A DNA stretch of 38,183 nucleotides from a virus. The stretch lies in IMG/VR virus record IMGVR_UViG_3300037502_001377, positions 1 to 38,183 of that record; one strand, 5' to 3'. Each line of letters begins with the position of its first letter. Positions within the stretch are counted from its first letter, which is position 1. Shown piece by piece: positions 28,383 to 35,369 of the stretch. The notes below the pieces were generated by a model that did no database searches, had not been told where the DNA came from, and saw only the letters and a list, made by a program, of their open reading frames with translations. The translations under genes were made by a program, and so were the position numbers.

Positions 28383-29908
28383 CACGACCCCATCCAAGAC
28401 GTTGAAACACCACCACGCTGCGGCATGGTCAGGCGACGGACAGGCTCACGCACCTGCCTCGTGGCCACCGGGTACGCAAACGTCACGGCCAACGCATCGG
28501 CCGCATCCGGACTGGCCAATCCTCGCGCTTTCATGTCCTTCTTGCTCTCAAGAAAGATCGTCCCACTGGAGTCAGGCTTCGTCTTCGGGCCCGTCAGATC
28601 CACCTTCAACTGACGATCCTGCGGAATGCTGGCCGTCCTCAGCCACTCCCGCATCGCACCCCACATCTCAGCCCGCTTGTTACCCCACATCACCGGGTTC
28701 TTCGACTTCCAGCCAAAGTTCACCCCACGCACCTTATACCGCTGCTCCACCAATCTGTCCAGCACCCCATAGCCCAACCCGCCCTCATCAATCACCGTCA
28801 ACACCGGCCGGTACTCCTCGATCACATCAATCACATTCCCAACCGTCGTCATCGTGTCATCCCCCCGAAACCGCCGGATCGACACTACATCACGACCCTG
28901 CCTCACCACAATCACCGTACTGTCCAGGCCACTTCTCGCCGGGTCGACCCCCACCACAATCCCAGCCTCCTCATCCTTGTACCGGGGCCGCCCCATCGCC
29001 TCATCCACCAGCCTCGGCGCAATGAACTGATCATCCCCAGAACTCGGGAACTCCCCATACACCTCCACCCGCGCCTGAAAACTGTCCTCCCCATACTCGG
29101 CAATGATCTGCTCATACACCGCCTTGTCCGTCCCCTCCACCGTCCGCGCATCAATGTTGAACGTCCGCCAAAAATCCCTCTTTGAGTGAAAGCACTCAAA
29201 AAAATACCCGGAATTCCTCCTCGGATTGCTGAACGCACACCAGAACCTGTGCGGCGTGTTTTCCGTAAAGAACCCCTGCGCCACATCCCAGATCGCATCC
29301 GGAATGCCCGACGCCTCATCAAACACCAACATCACACCATCATCATTGTGCAAACCCGCATACGCATCCGGGTTCTCCTCCGACCACAACCTGCCCTCCG
29401 CACCCCAATACCGCGTCCCCTTCTTCAGATCCTCCTCCACCAGATCCGTCAGCCACTTCGCAGGCATCACCCTCGTCGCACTCACCTCAAACCAATGGCT
29501 GTTGATCAACATCGCCAGCCACTTCGTAATCTCCGACCACGTTATCGACCGCAACTGCGCCTCCGAGTTGGCACTCACAATCACACTCGCGCCAATCCTC
29601 GTACTCAACATCCACAACACCAACCAACTCACCAGCGCAGACTTGCCAATCCCCCGGCCCGAAGCCACAGCCATCCGGAACACCTCAAACGCCTCCCGCG
29701 TCCGGTTCGCCTTAATGTGCTCGGCCATCTCCCGCAAAATCTTTCGCTGCCACGGCCTTGGCCCCTTGTGCCGCGCCAACGGCTTGCCTTCCTCACCCCA
29801 CGGAAACGCAAACATCACAAACGCCTCCGGGTCATCCCTCAACAAAGGCGCCCACAACCGCGCCATCAACTCCTGCTCCTCCGCAGGCGCGTACTTCATC
29901 TGTTGCAT
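28382..29908 (-). CDS. terL: Terminase large subunit
   Basis: A 508-aa ATPase-nuclease motor that packages DNA into the prohead through the portal. ATPase domain: Walker A ASGRGIGKS (82-90) and Walker B VMLVFDEAS (192-200, D197/E198). RNase H-like nuclease domain: GVDPARSG (D322), TVIDEGGLGYGV (D374), and SPDAADALA (D468, D471). An almost perfect Shine-Dalgarno AGGAGGTGA (29920-29912) precedes ATG 29908 by 3 nt. The small subunit gene is not adjacent but lies 1.5 kb upstream beyond an oppositely oriented cassette, so TerL probably uses its own promoter. Confidence 0.95.
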   Translation of the reverse strand: MQQMKYAPAEEQELMARLWAPLLRDDPEAFVMFAFPWGEEGKPLARHKGPRPWQRKILREMAEHIKANRTREAFEVFRMAVASGRGIGKSALVSWLVLWMLSTRIGASVIVSANSEAQLRSITWSEITKWLAMLINSHWFEVSATRVMPAKWLTDLVEEDLKKGTRYWGAEGRLWSEENPDAYAGLHNDDGVMLVFDEASGIPDAIWDVAQGFFTENTPHRFWCAFSNPRRNSGYFFECFHSKRDFWRTFNIDARTVEGTDKAVYEQIIAEYGEDSFQARVEVYGEFPSSGDDQFIAPRLVDEAMGRPRYKDEEAGIVVGVDPARSGLDSTVIVVRQGRDVVSIRRFRGDDTMTTVGNVIDVIEEYRPVLTVIDEGGLGYGVLDRLVEQRYKVRGVNFGWKSKNPVMWGNKRAEMWGAMREWLRTASIPQDRQLKVDLTGPKTKPDSSGTIFLESKKDMKARGLASPDAADALAVTFAYPVATRQVREPVRRLTMPQRGGVSTSWMGS

Positions 29909-30112
29909 TTGTCACCTCCTGTGTCACATTGTAATGGAGGGATGGGGAAAAAATAAAAATTTGGGGCGGGTCCTCCGTGCACGAACACCCGATTGCTCGG
30001 CCCTACCCGGGGGGGCGTGCGCGCGCTGGCGCGTCGAGCGGCTGGGCGGCGCCTGGGCGTCGCGTTGGCTGCGCCTGGGCGACGGCGCGTGCAGAATGGC
30101 GTGCGATAACGC
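29909..30112. other. Intergenic region between TerL and the rightward cassette
   Basis: About 200 bp without a credible gene. Next to TerL it has the strong ribosome binding site (29912-29920) and, on the minus strand, a possible -10 TACAAT (29933-29928) with only a weak -35 in the AT tract AAAAAATAAAAATTT (29949-29963). The rest is very GC-rich (GGGGGGGCGTGCGCGCGC) with GCGCCTGGGCG repeated at 30049-30059 and GCGCCTGGGCG again at 30070-30080, possibly a regulatory or moron-boundary sequence. Confidence 0.45.
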
Positions 30113-30140
30113 TTGACACAGTGCGCGAGCGTGTTACTAT
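30113..30140 (+). promoter_or_regulatory. Sigma70-like promoter of the rightward cassette
   Basis: Perfect -35 TTGACA (30113-30118), 16-nt spacer, -10 TACTAT (30135-30140). It lies 50 bp before the first gene, and the frame open across it from 29977 is therefore not used. It makes the cassette an independent transcription unit. Confidence 0.7.
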
Positions 30141-30189
30141 GTGCCCATGCCCAGACGGATTGGCCGACCGGGCGAGACTGGAGAGAACC

Positions 30190-30465
30190 ATGCAACGCAT
30201 CACCCTTGCCCACCTTGAAGCCGTGATCGGCCGCATCAACCGCGCCACCAACTCGCCCGCTGAGCCTTACGCCAAGCAGCCCGACGGCTCGCACAAGGCG
30301 CAGCCCGGTTGCTATCACCTGAGCCGCGCATATGGCGGCTACAGCTTGCACCAAATGAGCAACGAAGGCGGCGGCGTGCGTGACGTGTTCGGCTGCGGGC
30401 ACATTCCCGCCCGCGACCTTGCAAACCGTATGCACGCTTTCCTCGCTGGATTCGACGTCCGCTAA
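30190..30465 (+). CDS. Hypothetical protein, first gene of the cassette between the terminase genes (91 aa)
   Basis: ATG 30190 follows GGAGAG by 4-5 nt and lies just downstream of the promoter. The sequence begins MQRITLAHLEAVIGRINRATNS, then QPGCYHLSRAYGGYSLHQMS. A 'Y.i..aYGg..L.r......V.....G..parel...i.afl.G' layout is found in small accessory proteins of several phages and mobile elements. Function unknown. Confidence 0.75.
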   Translation: MQRITLAHLEAVIGRINRATNSPAEPYAKQPDGSHKAQPGCYHLSRAYGGYSLHQMSNEGGGVRDVFGCGHIPARDLANRMHAFLAGFDVR

Positions 30466-30472
30466 CCCACCC

Positions 30473-30506
30473 GCCGCCCTCCGGGGCGGCTATGGAGACC
30501 ATGACC
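30473..30506 (+). repeat. Hairpin plus RBS module, copy 1
   Basis: GCCGCCC-TCCG-GGGCGGC hairpin (30473-30490) followed by TATGGAGACCATGACC, which contains the GGAG used for ATG 30507. A near-identical module is at 30799-30830 in front of the next gene. No U tract follows, so it is more likely an mRNA-stabilising or translation-tuning element than a terminator. Confidence 0.8.
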
Positions 30507-30788
30507 ATGACAACCAAGCACACTCCCGGCCCGTGGGCCGCTGATCAATCCGGTCTAGTGACGGCCGGCAAGAATCGGCTGCACGTTGCCCAAGCTGCGA
30601 CGACGGGCATGGGCAAGGCGGTAGAAGCTAACGCCGCGCTCATCGCCGCCGCGCCCGAGCTCCTCGCGGCGCTGCAAGCAACGATGCGCGCCCTCGGCGA
30701 TTTACCTAGCACACAAAAACCCGGAACTCGAACCCGCGCCGCATACGACGAAGCCCGCGCTGCAATCGACCGCGCCACCAACGCCTGA
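30507..30788 (+). CDS. Small hypothetical protein with HTPGPW start (93 aa)
   Basis: The frame opens at 30492, but ATG 30507 lies 9 nt after GGAG, like the next gene. The protein begins MTTKHTPGPWAADQSG and has ANAALIAAAPELLAALQA, then a short C-terminal helix. The 'HTPGPW......ANA.LIAAAPELLEAL' signature is very common in phage accessory genes of proteobacteria; function unknown. Confidence 0.85.
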   Translation: MTTKHTPGPWAADQSGLVTAGKNRLHVAQAATTGMGKAVEANAALIAAAPELLAALQATMRALGDLPSTQKPGTRTRAAYDEARAAIDRATNA

Positions 30789-30798
30789 CCACAACCCC

Positions 30799-30830
30799 CC
30801 GCCCTTCGGGGCGGCAATGGAGACCATGAC
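30799..30830 (+). repeat. Hairpin plus RBS module, copy 2
   Basis: CCGCCC-TTCG-GGGCGG hairpin (30799-30814) followed by CAATGGAGACCATGAC and ATG 30831. The stretch GGGGCGGC(A/T)ATGGAGACCATGAC is the same as in copy 1 except one base, while the flanking genes are unrelated. Confidence 0.8.
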
Positions 30831-31019
30831 ATGACCATCAAAACCACCACCGTCCGTTGGCTTGGCCGGCGCACCAGGGCCTACGCCGAGCGTATCGCCG
30901 GCGCCACCGTCGTCCGGGTGTACGACCCGATTGCCGGCCATTACACCGTCTGCCACAGCCTGACGGCCGGGCAAATCCGCCGCGTCATCGGCATCACCCT
31001 TACCGCCACCGGAGCCTAA
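30831..31019 (+). CDS. Small hypothetical protein (62 aa)
   Basis: Directly after hairpin/RBS copy 2. Basic N-terminal half (IKTTTVRWLGRRTRAYAERIAG), then YDPIAGHYTVCHSLTAGQIRRV and a small C-terminal strand. Its compact mixed fold and position in the cassette support a real gene; no family recognised. Confidence 0.65.
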   Translation: MTIKTTTVRWLGRRTRAYAERIAGATVVRVYDPIAGHYTVCHSLTAGQIRRVIGITLTATGA

Positions 31020-31024
31020 CTATC

Positions 31025-31132
31025 ATGAAACGTAATGATTCCACCTTCGCCGAGCGGGTCCTGCTCCCGCTCGTGGTCGCGGCCGGCTGCATAGTCGCGT
31101 GGCTCGATCTCTTCGTCTGGCGGCCAATGTGA
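31025..31132 (+). CDS. Small single-pass membrane protein (35 aa)
   Basis: ATG 31025, 5 nt after the previous stop. MKRNDSTFAERVLLPLVVAA... has one hydrophobic helix (VLLPLVVAAGCIVAWLDLF) with a basic N-terminus, so it is likely an inner-membrane microprotein. The stop overlaps the GTG of the next frame (GTGA). Confidence 0.55.
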   Translation: MKRNDSTFAERVLLPLVVAAGCIVAWLDLFVWRPM

Positions 31133-31296
31133 TCCCCCTCTGGCCATTCCCCCCGTTCCCCCGAGCCCCCTCCCATCCCCCTAATCCCCCCGAGGGGCAA
31201 AAAGGGGCACCCGTAACAGCGGAAACGCAACGTAACAAGCGGAAAGTTACGCGTAATTCTCGCCGTTACCGCACGCAGGAGGAAGCGCCATTCTGA
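31129..31296 (+). CDS. Possible proline-rich/basic small protein (55 aa)
   Basis: GTG 31129 overlaps the previous stop. The first half is Pro-rich (PLWPFPPFPRAPSHPPNPPEG), coded by C runs, and the second half is Arg/Lys-rich (ETQRNKRKVTRNSRRYR). It may be a real gene or just an open frame across a C-tract spacer. The overlap is the only positive evidence. Confidence 0.35.
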   Translation: MIPLWPFPPFPRAPSHPPNPPEGQKGAPVTAETQRNKRKVTRNSRRYRTQEEAPF

Positions 31297-31352
31297 TCTA
31301 CCTTGCCGGCGCTCTAATCATCGGGGCCATCATCTGGATGGCCGATCTGTAA
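31290..31352 (+). CDS. Possible 20-aa transmembrane microprotein with ATT start
   Basis: AGGAGG (31277-31282) is followed after 7 nt by ATT (31290), opening a frame that ends at TAA 31350-31352. The product would be (M)LIYLAGALIIGAIIWMADL, one hydrophobic helix with an acidic end, just before a strong terminator. ATT starts are rare, so this is tentative. The same Shine-Dalgarno bases are also codons of the overlapping proline-rich frame. Confidence 0.3.
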   Translation: MLIYLAGALIIGAIIWMADL

Positions 31353-31355
31353 CCC

Positions 31356-31380
31356 AAAGGGGCCCGCGAGGCCCCTTTTT
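31356..31380 (+). terminator. Rho-independent terminator, probably bidirectional
   Basis: AAAGGGGCC-CGCGA-GGCCCCTTTTT: six G-C pairs plus three A-T pairs followed by TTTTT. It ends the rightward cassette 4 nt after its last frame. On the opposite strand the hairpin is also followed by a short T run (TTTGGG), so it may stop small-terminase transcription as well. Confidence 0.9.
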
Positions 31381-31385
31381 AGCCC

Positions 31386-31913
31386 CTACACGCCCTCGCC
31401 ATCGTCGGGCTGGTACTCACCCTCACCCGGCCCCTCTAGAGCCCTCTGGACGCGCTCTACAGCCTCTCCCTCGATCACCCTGGCCTGCGCAGCTTCCAGT
31501 GCCCCTACGATGCTCACGCGGGTGTCATTCTGGATGCGTATTTCCTGCGGGGCTGGCGACCAGCGCAGCTGAGTCTTGCTCCACCAAATGAGGCACGCGG
31601 TATCGCCGGCCATGGCGCGCTGGTACAGGGTGCCGCTAATCGCCTCGGCCGCTTTCGCCTTGCCTTGGGCGATCTCATGCGCGAACCACTTGGTCAGAAC
31701 ATCCCGCGAAATCCCGCCAGGCGGTCCGACCACGGCCGCAATGTGCTCAAGCGGCACGCCGAGGCCAGCAAGGTGCTCAACCTTCCTTCGATCCTCATCC
31801 GTCGGCACGATACTCGGAGGCCGACCCGCACCCTCCTGAGCCCCGCCCCATTTCTTGCGGGGTTTTTCTACGTTCGCACTCATTGTGTTCTGTTGTGACT
31901 CTCCTATGCTCAT
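31386..31913 (-). CDS. terS: Terminase small subunit
   Basis: I start at ATG 31913, 5 nt after GAGGA; GTG 31925 and ATG 31883 are alternatives. A KKWGGAQEGAGRPPSIVPTDED start leads into a helix-turn-helix (VEHLAGLGVPLEHIAAVVG, ISRDVLTKWF). A helical oligomerisation region follows, then the usual AGDTACLIWWSKTQLRWSP segment of small terminases. The protein recognises the packaging site and feeds DNA to TerL. Leftward like TerL but separated from it by the rightward cassette. Confidence 0.88.
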   Translation of the reverse strand: MSIGESQQNTMSANVEKPRKKWGGAQEGAGRPPSIVPTDEDRRKVEHLAGLGVPLEHIAAVVGPPGGISRDVLTKWFAHEIAQGKAKAAEAISGTLYQRAMAGDTACLIWWSKTQLRWSPAPQEIRIQNDTRVSIVGALEAAQARVIEGEAVERVQRALEGPGEGEYQPDDGEGV

Positions 31914-32073
31914 GTTAGTCCTCACTCACCAAAACGTTGCAAACAAACAACAAAACCGGCCGCATCGAAGCCCCCTAACCCCCTCCCCCTTATAGGGGGG
32001 AGGGGAGGGGAGGGGGCATTTCTCGCCTTTGCCCCCCCTCCCCTAAAAACCCCCCTAGGGGGCTTTAGGGGGC
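31914..32073. other. Intergenic G/C-tract region between the small terminase and primase genes
   Basis: 160 bp without a gene, full of C and G runs. On the plus strand 31995-32016 is G6-A-G4-A-G4-A-G5, a canonical four-tract G-quadruplex motif with one-base loops. Around it are CCCCCTAACCCCCTCCCCC (31972-31990) and TTTAGGGGGCTTAGGGGGC (32064-32082). On the minus strand CCCCCTAGGGGGGTTTTT (centred near 32052) could form a terminator after the primase gene. A role in termination, regulation or packaging recognition is possible. Confidence 0.6.
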
Positions 32074-33936
32074 TTAGGGGGCATCCGATTTCGCCATCCT
32101 CATGGCGCTAGACTGTACCCCATCGATCACGATCCATCCATGTTCATGGGGACGGATGATCTCCGCCACGATGAGTGACCCGATCAATTTGTCGGTGTAA
32201 CTGGCGCTCAGATCGTTTTCGATGGTGCGCGGTTTGCGCCCATCTTGGCTCAATTGATCCTTGAGAGCGGATCGACTCAGGTAGGGGGATCCGTCGCGCA
32301 TCTCGGCCCCCCCGCTCCACCAGGCCCGCTCAAACACCTTTTGATGCACGGCTAGCTTGGAATCCTTGCGACTGGTGGCCACGGGGGGCTCTTGCGGCAT
32401 CAGAATGGCCGATGTGACCGGTTCCCCATCCTCATCCACCCATCCGGGGATGGTCACCTGTTGCAGGCTGGCGTAGATGGGCTGCGCAAGCTCCGCATCC
32501 TTGGATTTGCGTTGCACGATCTGGATGGGCTGGCCATCTTTGGCAGGGACGACGCTGATCTCAATATCGAGCGCCCCTCGCCACGCACTCGATCCCCTGG
32601 CGCGGTGCTGGGCCTCCTCCGAGACGCCGGTATGGTGGACCAGCAGGACCGAGCACTCAAACTCACGCATCAGGCCGGCGCAAGCATCGAGCATCGTTTT
32701 GGCGTCTTGGGCGCTGTTTTCGTCGCCGGCCAGGAACCGATGCAGGGTGTCCACGATGATCAGACGCGGCTTTCGGGGCAGGGTGCGTATCTGCTGAAGC
32801 GCCTTTGCGTAGCCTTCGGGGGTGTTCAAATCCACCCCGGCGCGGCTTAGCCACATGGCCAGAGATTTCTGTTTGTGATGGTACTTCCACCCTGCGATGC
32901 GCCCTCGCAGGCCGTGATGGCCTTCGCCGGCCAGATAAACAACGTCGGCGGGGCGCACTTTTTTGCCCATCCACTCGGCCATGCCGGACGCCAGGCGTAG
33001 GCACATATCCAAGACGACGAAAGTTTTCCCGCCGCCGGATGGGCCATGCACCATCATCAAGGCCGAGTCCTGTAGCCACCCCTTGATAAGCCACGAGATC
33101 GGGGCGGGAGCCTCGCTGAACGTATCGGCCGGGATGAGCCAATCGGGATCGGGGGCGAGCAAAGCCTCGGCCGCCTCATCCCCGAGTGCTGCCGATGCTG
33201 CGAGATCGGACGCGGGCTCATACCGTGCCACGGAGGCGGCAATACGGGCGACCTCGCTTGAGGGCAGGGGGATGTCGCACCGGGTTTCGTTGGCCACGCG
33301 CAGCGCCGCCAGGATCTCGGACTCACCCATGCCGTGCCGGCGCATGGCCCCCGCAAGCGCAGTCAGGCCCGCGTTGCGGTTGCCACGGATCAACTCGCCG
33401 GTAGTGGTCGGAGAGCGCCTCTCACGGGCCAGATAGGCCGCGAGCCACGCCGAGGGAACGGGTGGCGGGGCAACGCCCTCGAGGGGGTCGCTGGATGCCT
33501 CCCAAACGTATTCGCGCCCGCCGACGACGCTGGGAGAGGCGACGAAATAGCGGCCGTCGCTGAGCAGGTCCACCCCATCGGCGAGCTTGCAGGAGCGCAA
33601 CTCGGGCGTGTACAGATACAGATGATGCTCGCCCCCGCCGGCTGTCAGGGCGATGGGACCGTCAGGACCGGCACCATGCTCCGAGAGCCAGCGTGCCCAA
33701 CTGGTGTCGCCACCGTTGCGCGGATCGATGTCCGCCACCACCAACCCGCTGGCCCGTCCGGCTGCGATCCCGACGTTCGCTTGAGGCTGCGCCGCCCACC
33801 ATTGCCGGATCGTCGCGGGATCGGTGGTCGCATCGTTGACCCCGTGCGCGGTGGCGGGCACCTTGCCCCCAGGCACCAGCGGCAGGACCGGCCAGCCCCA
33901 GCTAGCGTAGGTCAGGGCAGCGTCAAGCAGCGACAT
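32074..33936 (-). CDS. Primase-polymerase (Prim-Pol) fused to RecA-like/SF4-type helicase ATPase (620 aa)
   Basis: The N-terminal Prim-Pol domain has SWGWPVLPLVPGGKVPAT, the metal-binding VVADIDPRNGG (D69, D71) and GGGEHHLYLY (H104/H105). A middle PriCT-like segment (RGNRNAGLTALAGAMRRHG) follows. The C-terminal AAA_25/RepA-type ATPase has Walker A GPSGGGKT (298-305), Walker B RLIIVDTLH (D396) and LLVHHTG. Such fusions prime and unwind phage and plasmid origins. The C-terminal ~110 residues resemble a DNA-binding tail. Start ATG 33936 is used (GTG 33945 possible), overlapping the regulator gene by 14 bases, so the two genes are co-expressed. Confidence 0.92.
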   Translation of the reverse strand: MSLLDAALTYASWGWPVLPLVPGGKVPATAHGVNDATTDPATIRQWWAAQPQANVGIAAGRASGLVVADIDPRNGGDTSWARWLSEHGAGPDGPIALTAGGGEHHLYLYTPELRSCKLADGVDLLSDGRYFVASPSVVGGREYVWEASSDPLEGVAPPPVPSAWLAAYLARERRSPTTTGELIRGNRNAGLTALAGAMRRHGMGESEILAALRVANETRCDIPLPSSEVARIAASVARYEPASDLAASAALGDEAAEALLAPDPDWLIPADTFSEAPAPISWLIKGWLQDSALMMVHGPSGGGKTFVVLDMCLRLASGMAEWMGKKVRPADVVYLAGEGHHGLRGRIAGWKYHHKQKSLAMWLSRAGVDLNTPEGYAKALQQIRTLPRKPRLIIVDTLHRFLAGDENSAQDAKTMLDACAGLMREFECSVLLVHHTGVSEEAQHRARGSSAWRGALDIEISVVPAKDGQPIQIVQRKSKDAELAQPIYASLQQVTIPGWVDEDGEPVTSAILMPQEPPVATSRKDSKLAVHQKVFERAWWSGGAEMRDGSPYLSRSALKDQLSQDGRKPRTIENDLSASYTDKLIGSLIVAEIIRPHEHGWIVIDGVQSSAMRMAKSDAP

Positions 33937-34105
33937 CTGTGCCACGGCGCAGGTACTCGCTCAGAGCGTGCATCACGCGGTACGTCGGGTTGCACGCCTT
34001 GCCATCCCGGATGTTGGCCAGAGTGTTGTGATGCACCCCCGTGGCCCGAGCCACCATCGACAGGCGCCGGTCCTGTAGCGCCCGCCGGATCTCATCTAGC
34101 GTCAT
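33923..34105 (-). CDS. Cro/C1-like helix-turn-helix regulator (60 aa)
   Basis: MTLDEIRRALQDRRLSMVARATGVHHNTLANIRDG is a helix-turn-helix with the usual small-regulator ending (PTYRVMHALSEYL). It stands at the divergence point between the leftward primase unit and the rightward early operon and likely represses one or both promoters, as Cro does. It has no partner repressor gene in view, so it does not by itself show lysogeny. Confidence 0.85.
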   Translation of the reverse strand: MTLDEIRRALQDRRLSMVARATGVHHNTLANIRDGKACNPTYRVMHALSEYLRRGTDVAA

Positions 34106-34220
34106 TTCATCGCCCCGTGTAGTTTTTTGCGAAAAGGTGTTGACAGCCTAACAGGATGCCGGCACACTAGCAACACCTCGCAGCCAGATTTCCTGACCGC
34201 GAGCAACACATGGGAGCTAG
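34106..34220. promoter_or_regulatory. Divergent control region with rightward early promoter
   Basis: 115 bp between divergent units. Rightward promoter: perfect TTGACA (34140-34145), 17-nt spacer and a weak -10 CACACT (34163-34168). Just upstream, AGTTTTTTGCGAAAAGG (34121-34137) contains the small inverted repeat TTTT-GCG-AAAA, a candidate operator for the adjacent HTH protein. The weak -10 suggests that an activator may be needed. Confidence 0.6.
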
Positions 34221-34493
34221 ATGATGTACCCGACTTTCGAATACGAATTCATCGAGCCTCGCCACGGCTACAACGTCACCGCTGTCATCCGGATCGATTG
34301 GTATGACTCCGGCTACGCATCAACCTGGGACGAAGAGGGCTACGGCCCCGAAGTCGAATTCACCGTCTGCAATCACCGAGGCCAGCTCGCGCCTTACATC
34401 GAAAAGCGCATGAGTCAGCGCCACATCGACGCCATCACCGACATGGCGCTCGACATCATGGCCCAAGACGCGGAAGAGGACTACTACCCATGA
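34221..34493 (+). CDS. First gene of the early operon, hypothetical (90 aa)
   Basis: GGGAG (34212-34216) precedes two adjacent ATG codons (34221 and 34224). The protein is acidic and aromatic, beginning MMYPTFEYEFIEPRHGYN, then VTAVIRIDWYDSGYASTWDEEGYGPEV, and a C-terminal helix DIMAQDAEEDYYP. The segment resembles small phage proteins of unknown role placed ahead of recombination genes. A DNA-mimic function is conceivable from its acidity but unsupported. Confidence 0.7.
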   Translation: MMYPTFEYEFIEPRHGYNVTAVIRIDWYDSGYASTWDEEGYGPEVEFTVCNHRGQLAPYIEKRMSQRHIDAITDMALDIMAQDAEEDYYP

Positions 34494-34693
34494 ACACAAC
34501 CCTCACCGCCGCCCACATTGCCGAGACGCATGACCTACTGATGCGTATCTATCGGCAACTCCGAGAAAAGCCCATCAGCACATGGACCATTGACGACATC
34601 GTTGACGTTCGGATCAGTTGCCTCAACAACGCGATCCGCCTCAAGGTCCACTGCCTCGACAACCTGCCCACCATCAGCATCAAGGAAGACTGA
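34490..34693 (+). CDS. Small hypothetical protein (67 aa)
   Basis: ATGA overlap with the previous gene. Helical N-terminus (AAHIAETHDLLMRIYRQLRE), then STWTIDDIVDVRISCLNNAIRLKV. No domain recognised. Ends one base before the ATG of the Sak4-like gene, so it is co-translated with it. Confidence 0.65.
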   Translation: MNTTLTAAHIAETHDLLMRIYRQLREKPISTWTIDDIVDVRISCLNNAIRLKVHCLDNLPTISIKED

Positions 34694-34694
34694 C

Positions 34695-35369
34695 ATGGCC
34701 ATCCAACTCAAATCCACCAAAGACCTCGCCGCCGGGGGCGTGAAACTGCTGGTCTACGGCGCGGCCGGTGCCGGCAAGACCTCGCTCATCCCCACCCTGC
34801 CGACGCCCGTCGTCCTGTCGGCCGAAGGTGGCCTGCTCTCCATCGCCGGGGCCGAGGTGCCCTACATTGAGATCGGCAACATGGAGACGCTGCGCGAGGC
34901 CTGGAAATGGCTTGCCGAGTCGGACGAGGCCCGCGCCTTTGAGTCGGTCGCGCTCGACTCCATTAGCGAGATCGCCGAGGTGGTCCTGAATGCCGAGAAG
35001 AAGGCCACCAAGGACCCGCGCCAGGCCTACGGGGCCATGCAGGAGCAGATGACAGACATCATCCGCGCCTTCCGCGACCTGCCCGGTCGCAATGTCCTGA
35101 TGACGGCGAAATTGGAGAAGCAACAGGACGAAATGGGGCGCGTGCTCTACAGCCCTTCCATGCCTGGCAACAAGACGGGGCAGGCTCTCCCGTATTTTTT
35201 CGATGAAGTGCTGGCCCTTCGCGTGGAGAAGGACGCCGAGGGTGCCGTCCAGCGCGTGCTCATGTGCGACAGCGACGGCCTGTGGTTGGCCAAGGATCGC
35301 TCGGGCCTGCTGGATATGTGGGAGCAGGCCGACTTGGGCGCGATCATTCGCAAGATCAGGGGGGAGTGA
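34695..35369 (+). CDS. Sak4-like RecA-fold ATPase (single-strand annealing recombinase), 224 aa
   Basis: Walker A GAAGAGKT (22-29), then TPVVLSAEGGLLSIAG, the Walker B-like FESVALDSISEI, and RNVLMTAKLEKQQDE. This is the AAA_24 core-RecA layout of phage Sak4 proteins, which pair or anneal complementary single strands. With the DUF669 SSB-like protein and the PD-(D/E)XK nuclease encoded just downstream, it forms a complete phage recombination set. Starts at ATG 34695, chosen over a longer frame that overlaps the previous gene. Confidence 0.85.
   Translation: MAIQLKSTKDLAAGGVKLLVYGAAGAGKTSLIPTLPTPVVLSAEGGLLSIAGAEVPYIEIGNMETLREAWKWLAESDEARAFESVALDSISEIAEVVLNAEKKATKDPRQAYGAMQEQMTDIIRAFRDLPGRNVLMTAKLEKQQDEMGRVLYSPSMPGNKTGQALPYFFDEVLALRVEKDAEGAVQRVLMCDSDGLWLAKDRSGLLDMWEQADLGAIIRKIRGE

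Noticed and set aside
29977-30189. Extended N-terminus of the 91-aa protein from 29977
   Set aside because: The extension runs through the promoter (30113-30140), and a good ribosome binding site lies at ATG 30190.
33923-34220. Lysogeny switch
   Set aside because: Only one small HTH regulator is present at the divergent region, without a C1-type repressor with a protease domain or an integrase.
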